A stretch of DNA of 64,000 bases from Gemmatimonas phototrophica. GTDB lineage: Bacteria; Gemmatimonadota; Gemmatimonadetes; Gemmatimonadales; Gemmatimonadaceae. Below, piece after piece: positions 1 through 8,347 of this stretch. Location of the stretch: assembly GCF_000695095.2 (NCBI RefSeq), contig NZ_CP011454.1, forward strand, positions 186,001 through 250,000, in the 5' to 3' direction. How positions within the stretch are numbered: position 1 is the stretch's first letter; the number at the start of each line of letters is the position of its first letter. The notes below the pieces were generated by a model. It did not search any database, was not told where the DNA came from, and saw only the letters and a list, made by a program, of their open reading frames with translations. Position numbers and translations under genes: made by a program.

Positions 1-2537
1 CCCGTCACATTATGCGGCAGTTTGGTGCCACAGCCAAACGTCTCGTTGTCCACCGAGGAGAAGTAGTACTCGAGGCTGATGCCCGCGCCCACCGGCCCGA
101 CCGCCGCCAGAATGCGCTCGAGTACTTTGTCATCCTGATCGATCGTGGAGTCGTAGCTCACCAGAAAGGCGCGACGGTCGAGATGCAGCCCGCGCGTGAG
201 CGTACGGGGCCCCACAATACAGATGGCGTTGGTGCAGTGTCCGTATTCCGGGCGCGGCTGCGCCAGGTGCGATGACCGTGCTTCCACGTGACGCAATGCG
301 CCCTCAGCGGTAATGCTGAGCGGCGCGTCGTCGAAGCGCCGACACCGTTCCTGCGCATCATCGCGCCGCGCCAGCTCAAGCGCGCCGTAGACCTCCTGAA
401 AGGCGCCCGCCAACGCGGCGGGCAGTGTTTCGAGATCGTAGTAGCGCACACTGTCGTTGGCGGTGTCGTGCAGTGCGCCAATGAACCAGGTGTCGGCGGG
501 AATGGTGATGCCTCGTTGGCGCACGCCGTCACGCACGTCGGGGCGATTGGCCATATCGGCAAACACGCGCGCATTGGCGCCGCCACGACGTCCGCCGCAG
601 GCGCCGCAATCATGCGCCGACTCATGCGGGTTGTTGAGACTGGTGGAGCCATGGCCGAGGAACACCACAATGGGCGCGAAGTCCCGCACGAGGCCCAGGT
701 TGGTGAGGACGGCGGTCACGCGATCCACGGATTCGTCGAGCGAAAAGCCCACGGGTTTCTCGCCGGCGTCCATGCGTGCGCTGTCGCTGACCCGGAACGC
801 GGAGACGCGCGTGGCTGGCACCGGTGCCAGTCGCGAGACCAGCCGTTGGCCCCACTCCAGCGACGAGCGTGGGGCGGCAACTCGGGCCAATGTTTTGAGC
901 CCGGACAACGGCCCGAGGAGGAAACTCAAGCCGGCACCACCGGTGAGGGTGCGCGACGCGACCGCCGCACGACGTTCCCACCCCAGCCAGCGTTCGCGCG
1001 CGCGGGCCCGCAATGCATGCGTCCCAAGCGCGGTATACACAGGGCGCTCGTGCACTTCGTGCGCCGGCGTGACCACCACCGGGCAGTGCGCCGCCGGCGC
1101 GTGGTCATCGAGCCCCATGTAATCGATGGCTACGCCAAAAAAGCCAGCGGTGCCGTAGGTGATGTATCCGGGGTGCTGTTCTTCCAGGGCGCGCCGAATG
1201 GATTCTTCGCGCTCGTCGATGCAAAACACGAACTGCCCGCGCGGCCGTTCGGCGGAAGGCGTCTCGGCGGGCAGTGCCCGTCGCGCCGCCATGGCGTCGA
1301 GAATGACCGTGCGGTACGCGCGTTCGTACGCCTCCTGAAACAGCTGCCGGCGCACCATGCCACTGCACGTTGAACACTCGTGCCACAGCGCACCGAGCGC
1401 GTCGCCGGTGAGCGACTGCACGTCGGTGGCTGTGAGCTGGGCGGCACGGGCAATCTCCCAGAGCAGTCGCGCATCCAGGAGCGCCGGCCGCGCCGGGGGC
1501 GCTGGTGTACGGGACTGCAACGCCGCCCATTCGTGCGGAAGGCCCGCCTGCGTGCACTGCTGCTGCACCGCGTGCCATTCGAAGAGCAATCGCACGGCCA
1601 GAAAGTCTTCGAGTGACACCGGGGTGCCAGACGGATGCTCTTCGGGGTGTCGTTCCAGACGCGCAAACATGCCGCTCCAGCCTGGCAGGGCGAGTGCCGT
1701 TGCCACCAGAAACGGTTCGATGGCGGCCCCAGTGACACCGAGGAGCGCCAGCATGCGGTCAATCACGGAGCGCGCCGATTCGTGGGTCGCGGCCACGGTG
1801 CGCATGGCATCGTCTACCCCGCGGCAGGCACGCGGCGGCGCGGCGCCTACCCCGTACGTCTGCGCCACCGCGTTCAGAAATCCCTGCTCGCAATAGGGGG
1901 CCGCAACCTGCGCCTGTCCCTGATCCAAAAATCCCGACGCCAGGCGAATGAGTTCACCGTGCACGGCGATGTCGGTGTCCGGCTGTCCGTGCGATACCAG
2001 CACATCACGATGCCGTTGGAGGCGACGGGTGTCGGGGCGGACCAGCCGCGGGCCGTATGATGCGCGGGTGAGGCAGGCGTCCCAGAGTTCCGGGACTTCA
2101 CATACGGGCGCAACGCCCTCCTGAATCAGATAGGCCAATGCGGCGGCGTCGTCACTGTCGGCCTCAGTAAGCGTGAGTAGCTGCCACAGTTCCGCCCGTG
2201 TCAGGTGAGCGAGCACCGGCTCACTGCCCCGCGCGCCCAGTACGCGGTCGATCTCCACGCGGACGTCGGAGGCGGCCACCCGTCCGGCGCTCAGTGCGGA
2301 ACGAAACTCACGCAAGGTGAGATACGGTTTGGCGCCCAGCGCGGCCGCACCGGCCTGCACCCCATCGTGAAACGGGAGATGTTGAAAGGCGTGCAGCGTG
2401 TTGTGATGAATGAACACGCCAATGGGCCCCTGATCGGGGAGGATGCCATGGGCCGCGGCCAACGCCCGCGTCACGGGATCGTCGGGCAGGTGCGACGATG
2501 ATCCGTGCGCGTGGGTGGGCGGCGCATGGGCCGTCAT
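1..2537 (-). CDS. dabA: DabA family (DUF2309/UPF0753) inorganic-carbon transporter subunit, C-terminus cut by window edge
   Basis: The start is the ATG at 2537, two bases after the stop of the SulP gene, so translation is probably coupled. About 845 codons are inside the window and the frame is still open at base 1. The family is recognised from the N-terminal stretch PIGVFIHHNTLHAFQHL, from QFVFCIDEREESIRRALEEQ and from FLGHGSTSLNNPHESAHDCG. DabA is a zinc-containing, carbonic-anhydrase-like protein that works with a membrane partner to accumulate bicarbonate. The four zinc-site residues are visible: Cys439 and Asp441 (CID), His629 (GHGS) and Cys644 (DCGAC). Their spacings (2 and 15) equal those of Halothiobacillus DabA2 C351/D353/H524/C539, which I quote from memory. 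The usual partner DabB (NuoL-like) is not visible; a SulP transporter occupies that position. The last visible residues (EYYFSSVDNETFGCGTKLPH) match the usual C-terminal region, so perhaps 80-100 residues are missing. Confidence 0.93.
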   Translation of the reverse strand, partial: MTAHAPPTHAHGSSSHLPDDPVTRALAAAHGILPDQGPIGVFIHHNTLHAFQHLPFHDGVQAGAAALGAKPYLTLREFRSALSAGRVAASDVRVEIDRVLGARGSEPVLAHLTRAELWQLLTLTEADSDDAAALAYLIQEGVAPVCEVPELWDACLTRASYGPRLVRPDTRRLQRHRDVLVSHGQPDTDIAVHGELIRLASGFLDQGQAQVAAPYCEQGFLNAVAQTYGVGAAPPRACRGVDDAMRTVAATHESARSVIDRMLALLGVTGAAIEPFLVATALALPGWSGMFARLERHPEEHPSGTPVSLEDFLAVRLLFEWHAVQQQCTQAGLPHEWAALQSRTPAPPARPALLDARLLWEIARAAQLTATDVQSLTGDALGALWHECSTCSGMVRRQLFQEAYERAYRTVILDAMAARRALPAETPSAERPRGQFVFCIDEREESIRRALEEQHPGYITYGTAGFFGVAIDYMGLDDHAPAAHCPVVVTPAHEVHERPVYTALGTHALRARARERWLGWERRAAVASRTLTGGAGLSFLLGPLSGLKTLARVAAPRSSLEWGQRLVSRLAPVPATRVSAFRVSDSARMDAGEKPVGFSLDESVDRVTAVLTNLGLVRDFAPIVVFLGHGSTSLNNPHESAHDCGACGGRRGGANARVFADMANRPDVRDGVRQRGITIPADTWFIGALHDTANDSVRYYDLETLPAALAGAFQEVYGALELARRDDAQERCRRFDDAPLSITAEGALRHVEARSSHLAQPRPEYGHCTNAICIVGPRTLTRGLHLDRRAFLVSYDSTIDQDDKVLERILAAVGPVGAGISLEYYFSSVDNETFGCGTKLPHNVT

Positions 2538-2539
2538 GA

Positions 2540-4027
2540 TCAGTGCCCGCCGCCGCCCTGCGCGTGCGTCAGATCAATGCCACGCACCGTCACCGTGATG
2601 TTGCGATGCTCAGCGTCTTCGATGAACGTGGCCAGCACTTCCTTCACATCGTGATCGATGTACTCGTCGGTGCCGTCAATAATGACGGTTTCACCGTCGT
2701 CCACTTCTTCGAGCGTGGAGATGATGCCGGGCTTGGAAACAAACGTGCCGTCACGACGGAAGCGCATCTGCCACACGCCGGCGTCGTCCTTAATGGCGAC
2801 CACGGCACGCTTGGAGTTTTCGTAGAGCACGAACACGATGCCCACCACAATGCCCACAATCACACCCTTGAGCAGGTCGAGTACCAGCACGGCGGCAATG
2901 GTAATGGCAAAGGGAAGCAGCTGCGTGATGCCCAGCTTGACCTGCGTGGTGAAGAGCGTGGGCTTGCAGAGGTTGAGTCCGACCTGAATGAGGACGGCGG
3001 CCAGGCAGGCCAGCGGAATGCGATTGAGCAGCGGACCGGCCAGCAGTACGGCGCCCAACAGCAGCAGTCCGTGAATGAGCGCGGACAGTCGCTCGCGTCC
3101 ACCGGCGTTCACATTGGCGCCGCTGCGCACAATGACGGCGGTGACGGGAAGTCCGCCGAGCAGGCCGGATACCGCATTGGCGGTGCCCTGCGCCAACAGT
3201 TCGCGGTCGGGCGGGCTATGACGCTTGAGCGGGTCGAGCCGGTCAATGGCTTGCAGTGAAAGCAGCGTTTCGATGCTGGCCACTACGGCAATGGTGGCGC
3301 CGGCCATCCACGCGGCCGGGTTCATGAACGCGGCAAACTCCGGCCGTGGCAGTGCGGAATACAACGCACCGGCGCCACCGAGTGGCACGTTCACGAAATG
3401 ACGGGCCTCGAGCGCAAAGGTTGGATTGGACGACACCAGCGCGGCCGTGACACTGGCGAGGACCACCACCACGAGCGCCGGTGAGACCAGTTTGATTTTG
3501 GCCATGGGCGTGTACTTCCACCCATACAGAATGGCGAGCGACAACAGCGCGATGGACACGGCGCCGGCGTTGTGCTGCGACAGCATGGTGGAGAGGCCGC
3601 CGTCCGATCCCACCGCCACCGGGAGTTGCTTGAGAATGATGGTGATACCAATGGCCGCCAGCATGCCCTTGATCACCGACGACGGCACGACAGCGGCAAA
3701 GCGACCGGTGCGCAAAACGCCAAGCAGAAACTGCAACAGTCCGGCGATGATGACGGCGGTGAGGAACGGATTGACTCCGCCGAGATGCTGCACTTCCACC
3801 AGGACGATGGAGGTGAGGCCGGCAGCAGGCCCGGTCACGGACAGTGGTGACCGGCTGATGAACGGCACCACCAGCCCACCCACAATACCGGCAATGAGCC
3901 CCGAGACCGGCGGCAGGCCGCAGGCGATGGCAATGCCAAGGCAGAGCGGTAGCGCGACCAGAAAGACGACGAATCCGGCAACGGAGTCTTCCTTGGGGTG
4001 GCTGAACATCGAGGGGTAGTGATGCAT
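2540..4027 (-). CDS. SulP family inorganic anion (probable bicarbonate/sulfate) transporter with STAS domain
   Basis: This is a 495-residue integral membrane protein. The N-terminal segment FVVFLVALPLCLGIAIACGL followed by PPVSGL and the SRSPLSVTGPAAGLTSIVLV block are typical of the SulP transport core, with about 10-14 hydrophobic segments up to residue 400. The last 90 residues, including an IIDGTDEYIDHDVKEVL stretch, look like a cytoplasmic STAS domain. SulP proteins carry sulfate, bicarbonate or other anions; substrate cannot be read from sequence. The downstream dabA-like gene starts two bases after its stop, which makes bicarbonate the likeliest substrate (inference). It diverges from the toxin-antitoxin pair at 4165. 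Confidence 0.93.
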   Translation of the reverse strand: MHHYPSMFSHPKEDSVAGFVVFLVALPLCLGIAIACGLPPVSGLIAGIVGGLVVPFISRSPLSVTGPAAGLTSIVLVEVQHLGGVNPFLTAVIIAGLLQFLLGVLRTGRFAAVVPSSVIKGMLAAIGITIILKQLPVAVGSDGGLSTMLSQHNAGAVSIALLSLAILYGWKYTPMAKIKLVSPALVVVVLASVTAALVSSNPTFALEARHFVNVPLGGAGALYSALPRPEFAAFMNPAAWMAGATIAVVASIETLLSLQAIDRLDPLKRHSPPDRELLAQGTANAVSGLLGGLPVTAVIVRSGANVNAGGRERLSALIHGLLLLGAVLLAGPLLNRIPLACLAAVLIQVGLNLCKPTLFTTQVKLGITQLLPFAITIAAVLVLDLLKGVIVGIVVGIVFVLYENSKRAVVAIKDDAGVWQMRFRRDGTFVSKPGIISTLEEVDDGETVIIDGTDEYIDHDVKEVLATFIEDAEHRNITVTVRGIDLTHAQGGGGH

Positions 4028-4134
4028 GCAGAAACGTCAGGGAGTGGGGCAGGGGAGTGAACCAGCGGGCTAAGGTACGCCGCTTTCCGGGAAACGCTAC
4101 GGGGACAGGCTGAAATCGCTGGAGGGTGCTGCAC

Positions 4135-4162
4135 ATGAAAGAATGAGGCCTATATCTTTCAT
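4135..4162. promoter_or_regulatory. Palindromic operator overlapping the antitoxin promoter
   Basis: A perfect inverted repeat, ATGAAAGA (4135-4142) and TCTTTCAT (4155-4162), lies directly before the antitoxin ATG at 4165. A -10-like TATATC (4151-4156) is inside it. The position suggests binding by the antitoxin's HTH and autorepression, as is usual for type II toxin-antitoxin operons. The binding is inferred; the symmetry is seen. Confidence 0.6.
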
Positions 4163-4164
4163 TT

Positions 4165-4542
4165 ATGCCTACGACTTCCAATGTCGTCCCTTCACCGGAT
4201 GCCAGTGCCGTCGTGGCCAAGGCCGCTCTGGCGGCGGCGGCCCGTCTCGGGCTGAGCCACCGACAGCTTGCGGCCATCATTGGCACCAGTGAAGCGTCGG
4301 TCTCTCGGCTGCAGCGCGGCCGGGGGATTGATCCGGACAGCAAGGAAGGAGAGTTGGCCCTCCTTCTGGTGCGCCTGTTTCGGTCTCTGGATGCCCTGGT
4401 TGGGGGCGATGAGTCACACGTGCGTGCCTGGATGCACGCCATGAACGATCATCTGGGCGGCATACCGGCCCAGCGTATTGCCACCGTGGAGGGGTTCGTG
4501 GATGTCATCCAATATCTGGATGCACTGCGAGGGCGCCTCTAG
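4165..4542 (+). CDS. Xre/MbcA/ParS-type antitoxin (DUF2384 family)
   Basis: The 125-residue protein has an N-terminal helix-turn-helix (residues about 20-55, around LSHRQLAAIIGTSEASVSRL) and a C-terminal ParS/MbcA toxin-binding domain (DDxxSKEG-LALLLVRLFRSLDALVGG, then AWMHAMNDHLGGIPAQRI and a final VDVIQYLDALRGRL). This is the standard antitoxin partner of RES-domain toxins. The C-terminal end of such antitoxins normally blocks the toxin's active site. It overlaps the toxin gene by 41 bases, and the palindrome just upstream points to autoregulation. Confidence 0.9.
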   Translation: MPTTSNVVPSPDASAVVAKAALAAAARLGLSHRQLAAIIGTSEASVSRLQRGRGIDPDSKEGELALLLVRLFRSLDALVGGDESHVRAWMHAMNDHLGGIPAQRIATVEGFVDVIQYLDALRGRL

Positions 4543-5260
4543 GCGGCAGCTGCTGCAGCTCGCCCCGTGGCGGGTGGTGGAATCGCAGCACCAGGTGTCC
4601 ACGCGCAAGCTGGTGGATTCAGCCGCCGAGCAGGAACTGCTGGAAACGCTGGTGGACCGGGTGAAGCCACCGGTCGCGGTTGGGGGGCGGTTGCACTATC
4701 TGCTCTCCACGCCGTTCCGCTACCCGCCGTTGCGTTACGGGTCACGCTTCGGAGCTCGTCAGGAGCGCGGTATCTGGTATGGTGCCGTGGAGCAACGCAC
4801 GGCGTTTGCCGAAGTGGCGTACTACCGATTGCTGTTCCTGGAGGGCACGCGCGCCTCACTGGATGTGGTGATGACCGAGCTGTCGGCGTTTACGGTGCGC
4901 ATGCGCAGTGACCGGGGCGTGCGCCTCGACCAGCCGCCGTTTCTCGCGCATCGCGACGCCATTTCTTCACCGGTCTCATATGCAGAGTCGCAGGCACTGG
5001 GGCGCGCTATGCGTGAGGCCGGTGTGGAGCTGTTCGTCTTTGTATCGGCGCGTGATTCACGGGGTGGGCTGAACGCGGGCGCCTTTACCCCGGCGGTGTT
5101 TCGCGCCGCCAAGCCGCAGCACTTTCAGCGCTGGCATTGCACGGCCACGCGGAACATGGTGGAGTTTGTGCGCGGTGATCTGACCGGTGACCGCGACGTG
5201 CACACCTATGCGCGCGAGCAGTTTCTGGTGGAGGGGGTGTTGCCGATGCCGGGGGTGTGA
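4502..5260 (+). CDS. RES domain toxin (predicted NAD+-degrading / ADP-ribosyltransferase type)
   Basis: The start at ATG 4502 is preferred because GGAGGGG at 4488-4494 sits seven bases upstream; ATG 4478 and 4520 are alternatives. The product is 252 residues. The RES fold is indicated by LHYLLSTPFRYPPLRYGSRFG, GIWYGAVEQRTAFAEVAYYR and VFVSARDSRGGLNAGAF, which contain the Arg, Glu and Ser that give the family its name. RES toxins deplete NAD+ or ADP-ribosylate targets in the cytoplasm when the antitoxin is lost. Coupling to the upstream antitoxin is very tight. No damage is seen, so the module is probably functional. Confidence 0.88.
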   Translation: MSSNIWMHCEGASRRQLLQLAPWRVVESQHQVSTRKLVDSAAEQELLETLVDRVKPPVAVGGRLHYLLSTPFRYPPLRYGSRFGARQERGIWYGAVEQRTAFAEVAYYRLLFLEGTRASLDVVMTELSAFTVRMRSDRGVRLDQPPFLAHRDAISSPVSYAESQALGRAMREAGVELFVFVSARDSRGGLNAGAFTPAVFRAAKPQHFQRWHCTATRNMVEFVRGDLTGDRDVHTYAREQFLVEGVLPMPGV

Positions 5261-5272
5261 GCAGGGCATTCT

Positions 5273-5826
5273 GCGACACCGGCGTTGTTGGCTGGGCTTG
5301 TAGAACTGCCTTACGAGGACTGCTCCGATGCGGCGGACAGGGCGTCCAAACGAGGACTGGCTCCGGCATGGGCTCGCGGCGTACTGCTGCGGCGAGGCTG
5401 ATCACTATTGTGGTTCGGTTTTTGAGGTGGTGGAGAGTGCTTGTCGCATCCACCGTCGCAGTCCTCGTTCAGACGCCCTTGCCGACGCCGCGGGACAGTC
5501 CTCGCAAGGCCGTTGTTCTTTGCTGGCCGCGACACCCGTGCCTGCGGCTGGCCTCGTAGAACTGCTTTACGAGGACTGCTCCGATGCGGCGGACAGGGCG
5601 TCCAAACGAGGACTGGCTCCGGCATGGGCTCGCGGCGTACTGCTGCGGCGAGGCTGTTCACTATTGTGGTTCGGTTTTTGAAGTGGTGGAGAGTGCCTGT
5701 CGCATCCGCCGTCGGAGTCCTCGTTCAGACGCCCTTGCCGACGCCGCGGGACAGTCCTCGCAAGGCCGTTGCTTTTTGCTGGCCGCGACACCGGTGCCTG
5801 GGGTCTCGTAGAACTGCATTACGAGG
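5273..5826. repeat. Tandem 256-bp repeat (two copies plus a short third), each unit a large inverted repeat
   Basis: The 729-base gap between the RES gene and the small membrane protein holds no convincing gene. GCGACACC recurs at 5273, 5529 and 5785, giving a period of 256; the third copy stops near 5826 after TACGAGGA. Within unit 1, bases 5314-5359 and 5459-5504 form an inverted repeat (37 of 46 positions pair by my count), and the same arms recur 256 bases later at 5570-5615 and 5715-5760. The central loop is about 100 bases. Short open frames inside it are repeat by-products. It could be a non-autonomous mobile element that duplicated in tandem, or a structured RNA/DNA element. Confidence 0.85.
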
Positions 5827-5989
5827 AATGTGCAGACGTCGAGGATGGCTTGTACGACGGCCGCGTCATTGCGGCACACGGCCGTGACGAGCTGCTCGGC
5901 CAACTGGTGTGCTGTGGGTGGGGTGTTGTTTGGTCCACTGAGGCCTCCTCGGCGTTGCCAGTACCCGTGAAAGTGGCCATCCTGCAGCC

Positions 5990-6247
5990 ATGAGCGAATT
6001 GTCCGGGTTTTCGACGCCCACGCTGCTGGCCATGAAGGCGCGGCTGACCAACTGGATAGTCTACATCGCCGCTGTCGATCTGCTGGTGGTGACGATATTG
6101 GTTTATCTCTTCATGACGCGGCCGCCGGCGCGGGTGATGCCGCTGGTGCCCATTCTCACGCTCCCTGCCATTACGATTTTCCCGTTTTTGCGGCGGGTGA
6201 GTGCCGTAAAGAAGGAGCTCGCGGGGCGGGACCAGGTGGGGGGGTGA
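5990..6247 (+). CDS. Small two-helix membrane protein (85 residues), paralogue of 29508-29765
   Basis: The protein has a short N-terminal amphipathic stretch, two hydrophobic helices (about residues 23-43 and 50-68) joined by a short polar loop, and a basic C-terminal tail (RRVSAVKKELAGRD). It matches the layout of the 85-residue protein at 29508, whose tail reads KLGAVEKELKRRQQ. No named family is recognised. The GTGA at its end could couple it to the downstream amphi-Trp frame if that gene begins at GTG 6244. Confidence 0.7.
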   Translation: MSELSGFSTPTLLAMKARLTNWIVYIAAVDLLVVTILVYLFMTRPPARVMPLVPILTLPAITIFPFLRRVSAVKKELAGRDQVGG

Positions 6248-6312
6248 CGCGTCCAATTTTCGAAAAGCACGCGATCAACTGGCTGTGTTCCAACATTCCC
6301 CTCCTATCGAAC

Positions 6313-6537
6313 ATGACATCACGCTCCGACCGAGATCTGGAACGCACGTACACGCGCACGCAGTTCGTGGCCAAACTGCGTCGCTTGGCCGATGCATTGG
6401 AAGCAGAGACCGCCTTCACCATTCAAGTGGCCGGCGAGCGGTTGCGGGTGCCGGCACATGCCGAATTCAACATCGAGCACGAACGTGCCGAGGGCACCGA
6501 TGAACTGGAGTTTCAGGTGCGTTGGTCGGCAGAGTAA
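6313..6537 (+). CDS. Amphi-Trp domain-containing protein
   Basis: The core FVAKLRRLADALEAETAFTI-QVAGERLRVPA-HAEFNIEHER-ELEFQVRW is the amphi-Trp domain, a small domain of unknown function ending in a conserved Trp. I use ATG 6313 (74 residues) because the upstream extension from GTG 6244 is not like the family; however GTG 6244 overlaps the preceding stop by four bases, so the longer form (97 residues) cannot be excluded. A strong hairpin follows at 6547-6580. Confidence 0.82.
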   Translation: MTSRSDRDLERTYTRTQFVAKLRRLADALEAETAFTIQVAGERLRVPAHAEFNIEHERAEGTDELEFQVRWSAE

Positions 6538-6546
6538 GGCGACGTG

Positions 6547-6580
6547 AACGGGGCGCTCCGATGCACTGGAGCGCCCCGTT
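6547..6580. terminator. Bidirectional terminator hairpin
   Basis: AACGGGGCGCTCC (6547-6559) and GGAGCGCCCCGTT (6568-6580) form a perfect 13-bp stem with an eight-base loop. It lies between two convergent genes (amphi-Trp on plus, DinB-like on minus), and short A/T runs flank it, so it may serve both. Confidence 0.75.
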
Positions 6581-6602
6581 GTACTACGCGTGTGGCAAAC
6601 AG

Positions 6603-7106
6603 TTACGCACTGGGTGCCGAGTCGGCGCCGCGCCACAGGTTGGAGGTATTCAGTTCTTCGCGGCCGCAGAGCTTGAGGCTGCAGAAGAGCTGCGTGCGGT
6701 AGGCCGCATAGTTGGCCAGCAGCATGGTGACGAAGTGCGCGCCGCGCGACATGGGGCCACCAAACAGCTGAATGGTGCCGCGCATGTCGTCGTCGCTCAT
6801 GGCGCCAATCTGTTCGGCAAACCAGGCCGGATGGGTAGCCAGCACGGCGTCGAGCCCTGCCAGGTCGAGCTGATCGGCCGCACCCTGCGCGGCACCCCAG
6901 GCGGCGCCATCAAACACCCCCGTTTTGATGGCCGTGGTGAGCGCCGGCCCCTGCACCATGAGGTAGCGCACGAGCTCAATGTTGCTGCGCTGCTTGGGCG
7001 TGGCGCGGAAGTCCACCGCGTCGGCGTCGATCTTGGTGATGAGGTGGCGCAGCACGTTCACTTCGTGCGACAGGGCGCCAATGAGTTCGTCTTTGGAGAA
7101 GACCAT
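6603..7106 (-). CDS. DinB/YfiT-like protein of unknown function
   Basis: This 167-residue cytoplasmic protein looks like a four-helix DinB-type fold: an N-terminal helix with HEVNVLRHLI, a middle helix with RSNIELVRYLMVQGPALTTA, and a C-terminal helix with HFVTMLLANYAAYRTQLFCS. DinB-like proteins often bind a divalent metal through three His; here His15/His21-like positions and HFVTM are candidates but the triad is not certain. It is divergent from the cyclophilin gene at 7259. No function is claimed. Confidence 0.68.
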   Translation of the reverse strand: MVFSKDELIGALSHEVNVLRHLITKIDADAVDFRATPKQRSNIELVRYLMVQGPALTTAIKTGVFDGAAWGAAQGAADQLDLAGLDAVLATHPAWFAEQIGAMSDDDMRGTIQLFGGPMSRGAHFVTMLLANYAAYRTQLFCSLKLCGREELNTSNLWRGADSAPSA

Positions 7107-7258
7107 GGGATGGGCAGGGAAAGGGAGATCCGCGGTGAGCCGAGCGCGGGCAGGTCGCCCGCGTGACGCGCGGAATAGTTACGGCACAGGGGCGCCGGGG
7201 CAAGCGGATCAGGCGGACTGTCTTGGTCCGTGAGCACATCTTTTCGTACCTTTTACCC

Positions 7259-7990
7259 ATGTCACTTCACGCGACCATCCGTCAGCCCGTTGGCGTTCTC
7301 TTGGCGGCGCTCTGCGTGCTGACCGCCTGCCGACCGGTCGCTCCGCCGCCGAAGTCGCCACTGCCGCCGACCGTCGCGAACGTCGCGGCCACGCGCCGGG
7401 CCCTCTGGCTCGATCCGTCGCACGCCGAGTGGCGGCGTGAGGCGCCTGCGGTGTCGCACCTCCGCTTCGAAACCAGCAAAGGGGTGTTCGTGCTGGAGTT
7501 GCACCGGGCGTGGGGTCCGCTGGGCGTAGACCGTCTGTATAACCTCGCGCGCCTGGGCTACTACGATGACACGCGCTTTCACCGCGTGAATGCCCGCTAC
7601 ATCGCGCAGTGGGGACTGCACGGCGATTCCTCGGTGAACGCCGCATGGAAGGGGCGCTATCTGGCCGACGATCCGCCGCGCTCGCGCAATGCGCGCGGCA
7701 CCTTCGCGTTCTCATACGAAGGGCCAGGGAAGCCGAACACGCGCAACACGCAGCTCTATGTCAACCTTGCGGACAATGCGCGCAACGACGCCGAGCCGTT
7801 CACGATTCTTGGTACGGTGATCGAGGGAATGGCCGTGCTGGACAGTTTGTACAGCGGCTACGGAGAGAACGCCGGCAGCGGCGTGCGGCAAGGGAAACAG
7901 GGTCCGCTGGAACGGGGCGGCAATGCGTTCATGGATCGTGAGTATCCGCGGCTGGATCGCATTACTCGGGTAACGGTGTCGACGTCTTGA
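7259..7990 (+). CDS. Exported cyclophilin-type peptidyl-prolyl isomerase (lipoprotein)
   Basis: The start is ATG 7259, which places the lipoprotein signal (VLLAALCVLTAC, lipobox Cys about residue 23) at the N-terminus; longer in-frame starts add non-signal sequence. The product is 243 residues. The cyclophilin domain (about residues 65-235) shows ETSKGVFVLELHR, the family turn near RFHRVN and an ILGTVIEGMAVLDSL stretch. It would catalyse prolyl cis-trans isomerisation of periplasmic proteins. The canonical catalytic Arg is conserved in TRFHRVN, but other typical positions (such as FxMxxxG) are altered: the usual GxxxQxGD is AQWGLHGD and AFSYEGPG replaces the usual AxAxxGP. A paralogue lies at 28773. 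Confidence 0.88.
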   Translation: MSLHATIRQPVGVLLAALCVLTACRPVAPPPKSPLPPTVANVAATRRALWLDPSHAEWRREAPAVSHLRFETSKGVFVLELHRAWGPLGVDRLYNLARLGYYDDTRFHRVNARYIAQWGLHGDSSVNAAWKGRYLADDPPRSRNARGTFAFSYEGPGKPNTRNTQLYVNLADNARNDAEPFTILGTVIEGMAVLDSLYSGYGENAGSGVRQGKQGPLERGGNAFMDREYPRLDRITRVTVSTS

Positions 7991-7996
7991 CAGCGA

Positions 7997-8157
7997 ACTT
8001 CTTCGAAGCCGTTGCCTTTCATGCCGTAGGAAATCCCTTCTTCGATCTGGTCGTCCACGGCTTCGAGCAGTGCCGCCCGCACGACCTCGATGGTCGCGCG
8101 AGTCTCGTCCGGCAATTCGCTCAGGTCGTCCGCAGCGGTCGTAGCCTTGCCCGGCAT
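7997..8157 (-). pseudogene. Remnant of a DUF1801 (YdhG/iron-chaperone-like) gene
   Basis: Reading minus from ATG 8157, the frame gives a protein beginning MPGKATTAADDLSELPDETR, then IEVVRAALLEAVDDQIEEGI and SYGMKG. This is the N-terminal helix pair and glycine-Met turn of DUF1801 proteins, which normally run 110-140 residues. Similarity stops after about 52 residues and the frame continues into sequence antisense to the cyclophilin gene. The remainder of the domain is missing, so this is a decayed fragment. The rest of the 7991-8318 gap shows no further gene. Confidence 0.6.
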
Positions 8158-8318
8158 CGGTACTCCGGGTGAGTGGCGGAGGAAGCCTGTACGGGGCAGT
8201 CGGGCCCGGGCCACCATAAGGCGTAATGCTCTGGTCGGTCGATCAGAGGGGCCATGTCGCCGCCGCAGATCACCGCGGCGAAGTCGTTGGTGGCGCGAGG
8301 TGACAGTCGCTGGAATAT

Positions 8319-8344
8319 TTCTAGATCTTAGTCTATATTCTAGA
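8319..8344. promoter_or_regulatory. Probable VapB operator/promoter
   Basis: TTCTAGA occurs at 8319-8325 and again at 8338-8344, 19 bases apart, in an A/T-rich patch unlike its surroundings, with TATATT between them. The second copy ends three bases before the vapB ATG at 8348, leaving no room for a ribosome binding site, which suggests a leaderless or near-leaderless transcript. Repression by VapBC complexes is inferred from the family. Confidence 0.55.
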
Positions 8345-8347
8345 ATC

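Noticed and set aside
5661-6256. Minus-strand frames of 80 and 145 codons over the tandem repeat and small membrane gene
   Set aside because: Their sequences follow the repeat or lie antisense to the membrane protein and show no domain.
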